A stretch of 9,693 bases of DNA. Origin: CAZJOD01 sp964547525. Its GTDB lineage: Bacteria > Bacillota > Clostridia > JAAYHZ01. Under the pieces are notes generated by a model. That model saw only the letters and a program-made list of their open reading frames with translations, had not been told where the DNA came from and did not search any database. Where the stretch lies: contig CAZJOD010000136.1 in the NCBI GenBank assembly GCA_964547525.1, positions 1 through 9,693 of the forward strand, read 5' to 3'. Position numbers and translations under genes: made by a program. Below are positions 6,353 through 9,693 of the stretch, piece by piece; within the stretch, counting starts at the first letter, position 1; every line of letters begins with the position of its first letter.

Positions 6353-7282
6353 ATGATTGATTTCAAAGAAGTTTATATAGAAGATAAGTTATGGATAGAT
6401 CCGCTATTTAAAACAATAAAAAATAGTGGGAGCCACCAAAACTTTGCGAATATTTTTACATGGGCTAAAATAACCGGTATGCGAGTGGCTAATATTAACG
6501 GTTATTTAGCGGTAAAATCAGGTAAAGGAAAAAGGCAGGGTTATCATTTTCCGGTAGGTACGGGAGATATAAAACTTGTTATCGACGAATTGATGCATGA
6601 CGCTAAGGAATGTGGACATGACTTTATATTTTATGCCCTGACGAAAGATAATATTGCATTACTCGATTCTATCTATCCGGGCTATTTTACATATAAACCG
6701 GTGCGGGACGCATACGATTATGTATATCTAATCGATAAAATGGTATCTTTATCAGGGAAAAAACTCCACGCTAAACGTAACCATATAAACTATTTTTTAA
6801 AAAACCATCAATGGTCATTTGAACCGATTACTCCTGATAACATTGATGAATGTAAACAAATGAACGAAGAATGGTGCAAGCAGGAAAATTGTTCGGATGA
6901 AGACGGATTAAAAAGAGAAAATTGTGCTACCAGGCGGTACTTTAAGTATTATGACGATCTGGGTGTGGAAGGTGGTATCATTAGGGCCGAAGGTAAGGTT
7001 ATAGCATTCACAATAGGGGAACTTTTGAATACGGATACTTATATAATACATTTAGAAAAAGCTTTTAAAAATATACAAGGAGCGTACCAAATGATAAATC
7101 GGGAATTTGCATCGCATATAAAAGAAAAATATCCTGATTTAATTTGGATAAATCGTGAAGAAGATATGGGATATGCAGGATTAAGAAAAGCAAAAGAATC
7201 ATATTATCCGGATAAAATGGTAGAAAAGTTTAGAGGCATGCTGATAAAAGATAGTGGTGTTTCAAAGGATAAGGATTTATGA
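6353..7282 (+). CDS. DUF2156 protein (phosphatidylglycerol lysyltransferase C-domain-like)
   Basis: This 309-residue protein is soluble by sequence, with no membrane helix. It matches the DUF2156 / LPG_synthase_C family, whose fold is two tandem GNAT-like domains. In MprF this domain transfers an aminoacyl group from charged tRNA to phosphatidylglycerol. Family-like segments are NFANIFTWAK (31-40), the KKLHAKRNHINYF helix-turn (135-147), EEWCKQENC followed by a charged stretch, and INREEDMGYAGLRKAKESY (265-283) near the C-terminus. The flippase and membrane part of MprF is absent, so membrane lipid modification is unproven; many stand-alone members are uncharacterised. GGAG at 6339-6342 sits 10 bases before the start, across a run of T. 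The next gene overlaps by ATGA, so the pair is probably one operon. The family call is firm; the substrate is unknown. Confidence 0.85.
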   Translation: MIDFKEVYIEDKLWIDPLFKTIKNSGSHQNFANIFTWAKITGMRVANINGYLAVKSGKGKRQGYHFPVGTGDIKLVIDELMHDAKECGHDFIFYALTKDNIALLDSIYPGYFTYKPVRDAYDYVYLIDKMVSLSGKKLHAKRNHINYFLKNHQWSFEPITPDNIDECKQMNEEWCKQENCSDEDGLKRENCATRRYFKYYDDLGVEGGIIRAEGKVIAFTIGELLNTDTYIIHLEKAFKNIQGAYQMINREFASHIKEKYPDLIWINREEDMGYAGLRKAKESYYPDKMVEKFRGMLIKDSGVSKDKDL

Positions 7283-8157
7283 TAGAGATAAGAACATCTA
7301 AAAAAACGGATATACCGAGTTTAAAGTCTATATGGAAGATCTGTTTCGGAGATGATGACGAATATATTGAATTTTTCTTTACCAATAAATATGTAGATGA
7401 GAACACTTATGTTTTAACACTTGACGGTATTTGCGCTGCTATGTTAACTGTAATACCCGTTAAAACAGAAACACCTGCCGGTATGGCGTTTGATTCTGCC
7501 ATGTTATATGCAATTGCTACACATCCTAAATACAAAGGTCGAGGTTACTCTACAGAATTAATGGAGTATACCGCTAAGTCTTTATCAGAAAAAAAAATAT
7601 ATTCTTTAATATTGGTTCCCGCTGAAGAGAGTTTATTTAATTTTTATGCAAAACGGGGTTACAAAGCTATATTTAGTGTTAGAGAATGTTTTTACCATAA
7701 TGAAGATATAAATATTTCCTGGAAATCAACCTATAAATGTGATTTGTTTTCTGTTGATACAAATGAATATATTAATTTAAGAAATCAACAGCTACAAGGT
7801 AAATTCTTTATCTCTTACGGTCCCGAAGAGATATCATATCAAAAGAAATTATCTTTATTATCAGGCGGAGATCTTTTTAAAATTGTATGTGGCAATTCTA
7901 CCGGATGCGCTACTATAGAGAGAGTCAATTCTAAAAAAATTATTATTAAAGAACTACTTATTTCAGATGATTTTATAAATGATGTATTAGTAAAAATTGC
8001 AACCGTTTTTCCGGCCGACTTGTATGTAGCAAGATTTCCTTTTTTTAAAGGTGTAAATACAAATGGAAATATAAGACCATTCGGTATGATCCGCTACTTA
8101 GGTAATGTCAACGAAACCGACATACCTGAAGGATATTTAGGATTTGCATATGATTAA
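7279..8157 (+). CDS. GNAT-family N-acetyltransferase
   Basis: This 292-residue protein has an N-terminal GNAT domain (about 1-150) that would move an acetyl group from acetyl-CoA to an amine. The acetyl-CoA loop is clear: LYAIATHPKYKGRGYSTELM (76-95), where KGRGYS matches the R/Q-x-x-G-x-G/A motif. SLFNFYAKRGYKAIF (118-132) is the usual last strand-helix of the domain. The C-terminal half (about 150-292) is less typical; a strand pair at GCATIER and IIIKELLIS suggests a second, degenerate GNAT-like repeat, as in Eis-type acyltransferases. The start overlaps the stop of the DUF2156 gene (ATGA) and AAAGGA at 7264-7269 is well spaced, so the two are co-translated. This suggests the proteins act on the same substrate or pathway, which cannot be identified from sequence. 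Confidence 0.88.
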   Translation: MIEIRTSKKTDIPSLKSIWKICFGDDDEYIEFFFTNKYVDENTYVLTLDGICAAMLTVIPVKTETPAGMAFDSAMLYAIATHPKYKGRGYSTELMEYTAKSLSEKKIYSLILVPAEESLFNFYAKRGYKAIFSVRECFYHNEDINISWKSTYKCDLFSVDTNEYINLRNQQLQGKFFISYGPEEISYQKKLSLLSGGDLFKIVCGNSTGCATIERVNSKKIIIKELLISDDFINDVLVKIATVFPADLYVARFPFFKGVNTNGNIRPFGMIRYLGNVNETDIPEGYLGFAYD

Positions 8158-8506
8158 AAAGACAAATCAGTATCGGAAGAAGATTTTCCGTTGATAACGC
8201 TAAAATAAGAGTATATGTCAAATACCTTCATCGAAATTTAGAGATACCTTTGAGATATATATTCACTGCATCATGGGAGATAATAATAAAAGGTGATGAA
8301 ATAATCTAGTCCAATACAATTATAGACAATTCTAATTTTATTTTTATGATAAAATCAAATATATTAATAACACTACTAAAAAAATACCGGTAAATATGTT
8401 ATAATATGAATACAAAATTTTATTATAGCTTCGTCCTGTTATATGAAGTTTTAAAGATGGAAATACTAAAAAATCAAATTAACACGTATTTTTCGGGAGA
8501 ACATAT
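8158..8506. other. 349-base gap before glgB: promoter, no clear gene
   Basis: No gene is supported. A small hairpin (CGGAA at 8174-8178 with TTCCG at 8186-8190) follows the GNAT gene but has no T-run, so it is a poor terminator. A stop-free frame without ATG runs from 8154 to 8309 and is discussed under rejected items. A TGATAAAAT box at 8347-8355 and the better TGTTATAAT at 8397-8405 are promoter-like. The last 100 bases form the glgB leader; no riboswitch is recognised. Confidence 0.55.
8397..8405 (+). promoter_or_regulatory. Extended -10 promoter for glgB
   Basis: TG-N-TATAAT (8397-8405) is a perfect extended -10. The -35 region (8377-8382) is only A-rich and does not match TTGACA. Transcription would begin about 95 bases before the glgB start codon at 8507, consistent with an independent glycogen transcript. 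Confidence 0.5.
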
Positions 8507-9693
8507 ATGGATTATGACGACGGTAAAAACCTAATAACGGATGAATGTATATATCTATTTAATGAAGGTACAAATTATTATAGCTACCTGTTTATGGGTG
8601 CGCATCTTGATGTGAATGAAGGTCAAAGTGGTGTCCGTTTCCGTGTTTGGGCGCCAAATGCTCAAAAAGTGAGTGTGGTAGGAAACTTTAACAATTGGGA
8701 TCCTGAAATAAACATTATGAAAAAATTAAAAAATTCAGGTGTTTGGGAATTATTTATTCGGAATGTGGGTGAATTTGAATTATATAAATATGCAGTAGAA
8801 ACTCTAAAAGGAGAGGTTGTCTTAAAGAGTGATCCATATGCTTTTTTTACAGAGGTGCGACCCGCAACTGCATCGATTGTTTATGATTTGAGTGGATACT
8901 CATGGGGTGATGAAAGATGGGAAAAAGGGAAAACAGATTTATCTTTGGATAAACCGATTTCGATATATGAAGTTCATTTAGGTTCATGGAGGAGAAATCA
9001 AGACGGAAGCTTCCTGACATATAGGGATTTAGCTGAAGAACTGGTTGATTATGCTTATGATATGGGGTATACCCACATAGAAATATTACCTATAACAGAA
9101 CATCCTCTTGACGATTCTTGGGGTTATCAAGTATTGGCGTATTATTCTGTTACAAGCAGGTTCGGGACACCAAAAGATTTTATGTATTTTGTTGACAAGT
9201 GTCACCAAAAAGGTCTGGGAGTTATCTTGGATTGGGTGCCGGGCCATTTTATAAAAGATACATCAGGTTTAGCCGCATTTGACGGTACGGCGCTATATGA
9301 ACATTTAGACCCGAAGCAAGGAGAACAACCGCAGTGGGGAACATATATATTTAATTATGGAAAGAACGAAGTACAAAGCTTCTTGATATCAAATGCAATG
9401 TTTTTTCTTGATATTTTTCACCTGGATGGACTCAGGGTTGATGCTGTAACAGGAATGTTATATTTGGACTTTGCAAGAAAAGATTATATTCCGAATTGTT
9501 ACGGCGGACGAGAAAATCTTGAAGCGATATCATTTATAAAAAAGTTAAATAATGCCATAAGTTCTAAATTTCCCGGAGCATTGATGATTGCAGAAGAATC
9601 CGGTCAATGGCCTATGGTTACAAAGTCGGTTGCAATAGGCGGATTAGGTTTTAATTATAAGTGGAATATGGGCTGGATGAACGATATATTGAG
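8507..9693 (+). CDS. 1,4-alpha-glucan branching enzyme, N-terminal 395 residues
   Basis: This gene runs off the right edge; 395 of an expected ~630-730 codons are present. GlgB cuts alpha-1,4-glucan chains and re-attaches them by alpha-1,6 links, making branches in glycogen in the cytoplasm. An N-terminal CBM48 domain (about 35-125) shows VRFRVWAPNAQKVSVVGNFN. The GH13 barrel then starts with ISIYEVHLGSWRR. Family signatures follow: TEHPLDDSWGYQ, the DWVPGHF strand, HLDGLRVDAVTGM with nucleophile Asp312, YGGRENLEAI, and AEESGQWP with acid/base Glu363 (first Glu, by comparison with E. coli GlgB as I recall it). The AEES-G-Q reading differs slightly from the common AEEST. GGGAG at 8495-8499 with 7-base spacing fixes the start. 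Other glg genes, if clustered, would lie to the right of the window. Confidence 0.95.
   Translation, partial: MDYDDGKNLITDECIYLFNEGTNYYSYLFMGAHLDVNEGQSGVRFRVWAPNAQKVSVVGNFNNWDPEINIMKKLKNSGVWELFIRNVGEFELYKYAVETLKGEVVLKSDPYAFFTEVRPATASIVYDLSGYSWGDERWEKGKTDLSLDKPISIYEVHLGSWRRNQDGSFLTYRDLAEELVDYAYDMGYTHIEILPITEHPLDDSWGYQVLAYYSVTSRFGTPKDFMYFVDKCHQKGLGVILDWVPGHFIKDTSGLAAFDGTALYEHLDPKQGEQPQWGTYIFNYGKNEVQSFLISNAMFFLDIFHLDGLRVDAVTGMLYLDFARKDYIPNCYGGRENLEAISFIKKLNNAISSKFPGALMIAEESGQWPMVTKSVAIGGLGFNYKWNMGWMNDIL

Noticed and set aside
6198..6356. Possible leader peptide, or the 19-codon hydrophobic frame at 6241-6300
   Set aside because: The longer frame lacks an ATG, and the 19-codon frame (MLLGVLLFCYTF...) has an ATG but no Shine-Dalgarno site. 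AT-rich DNA readily translates into hydrophobic residues, so this is not evidence of coding.
8154..8309. Stop-free frame of about 51 codons after the GNAT gene, with a short ATG frame from 8150
   Set aside because: The long frame has no ATG and no ribosome site, and the ATG frame ends after 14 codons. A rough estimate at this base composition expects about one such run by chance in a gap this size. A decayed gene cannot be excluded.

Overview
This window is AT-rich DNA (about 30% GC by eye) with tightly packed genes, all on the + strand. Genes start with ATG behind purine-rich Shine-Dalgarno sites, and several pairs overlap by ATGA or TGATG. Base composition, the DUF2156/GNAT gene pair, a HAAS-type membrane protein and the TrkH/KdpDE set all suggest a low-GC Firmicute, most likely an anaerobic member of the Clostridia. 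No rRNA, tRNA, convincing CRISPR array, transposase or phage gene is visible, so the species cannot be named.

Layout. (1) 155-667: a small stand-alone macro-domain protein whose ligand-binding loops have drifted from consensus. (2) 668-1009: a 342-base gap holding two near-identical, self-complementary 38-39 bp repeats. They flank a 40-base insert whose first 35 bases are about 74% GC; this is the strangest piece of DNA in the window. (3) 1010-5005: a potassium block. It contains a membrane-anchored TrkA-N-like protein, a TrkH/KtrB channel subunit, a short KdpD-type sensor kinase and a KdpE-type response regulator. The first two genes overlap by 22 bp. The last two overlap at TGATG and probably also have their own promoter. 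(4) 5156-6121: a HAAS-type N-terminal domain fused to six predicted membrane helices. (5) 6353-8157: a DUF2156 (lysyl-phosphatidylglycerol-synthase C-domain-like) protein overlapping a GNAT acetyltransferase by 4 bp, behind a leader of about 165 bases with two mutually exclusive pairings. (6) 8507 to the window end: the first 395 codons of a glycogen branching enzyme, GlgB.

How the genes may work together. The potassium block reads as one unit. TrkH would carry K+, the anchored TrkA-N-like protein sits where a regulatory RCK subunit is expected, and the KdpDE-like pair would sense K+, turgor or a related signal and control transcription. No kdpFABC pump genes are present, and the kinase lacks the N-terminal KdpD and Usp domains. 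The two-component system may therefore control the Trk-type transporter rather than a Kdp ATPase; that is inference. The remaining genes look like independent housekeeping or envelope functions.

No complete, clearly new multi-gene system stands out. The best candidates for undescribed biology are the repeat/GC-island structure at 772-888, the membrane-anchored RCK-like partner of TrkH, and the structured leader at 6181-6352.
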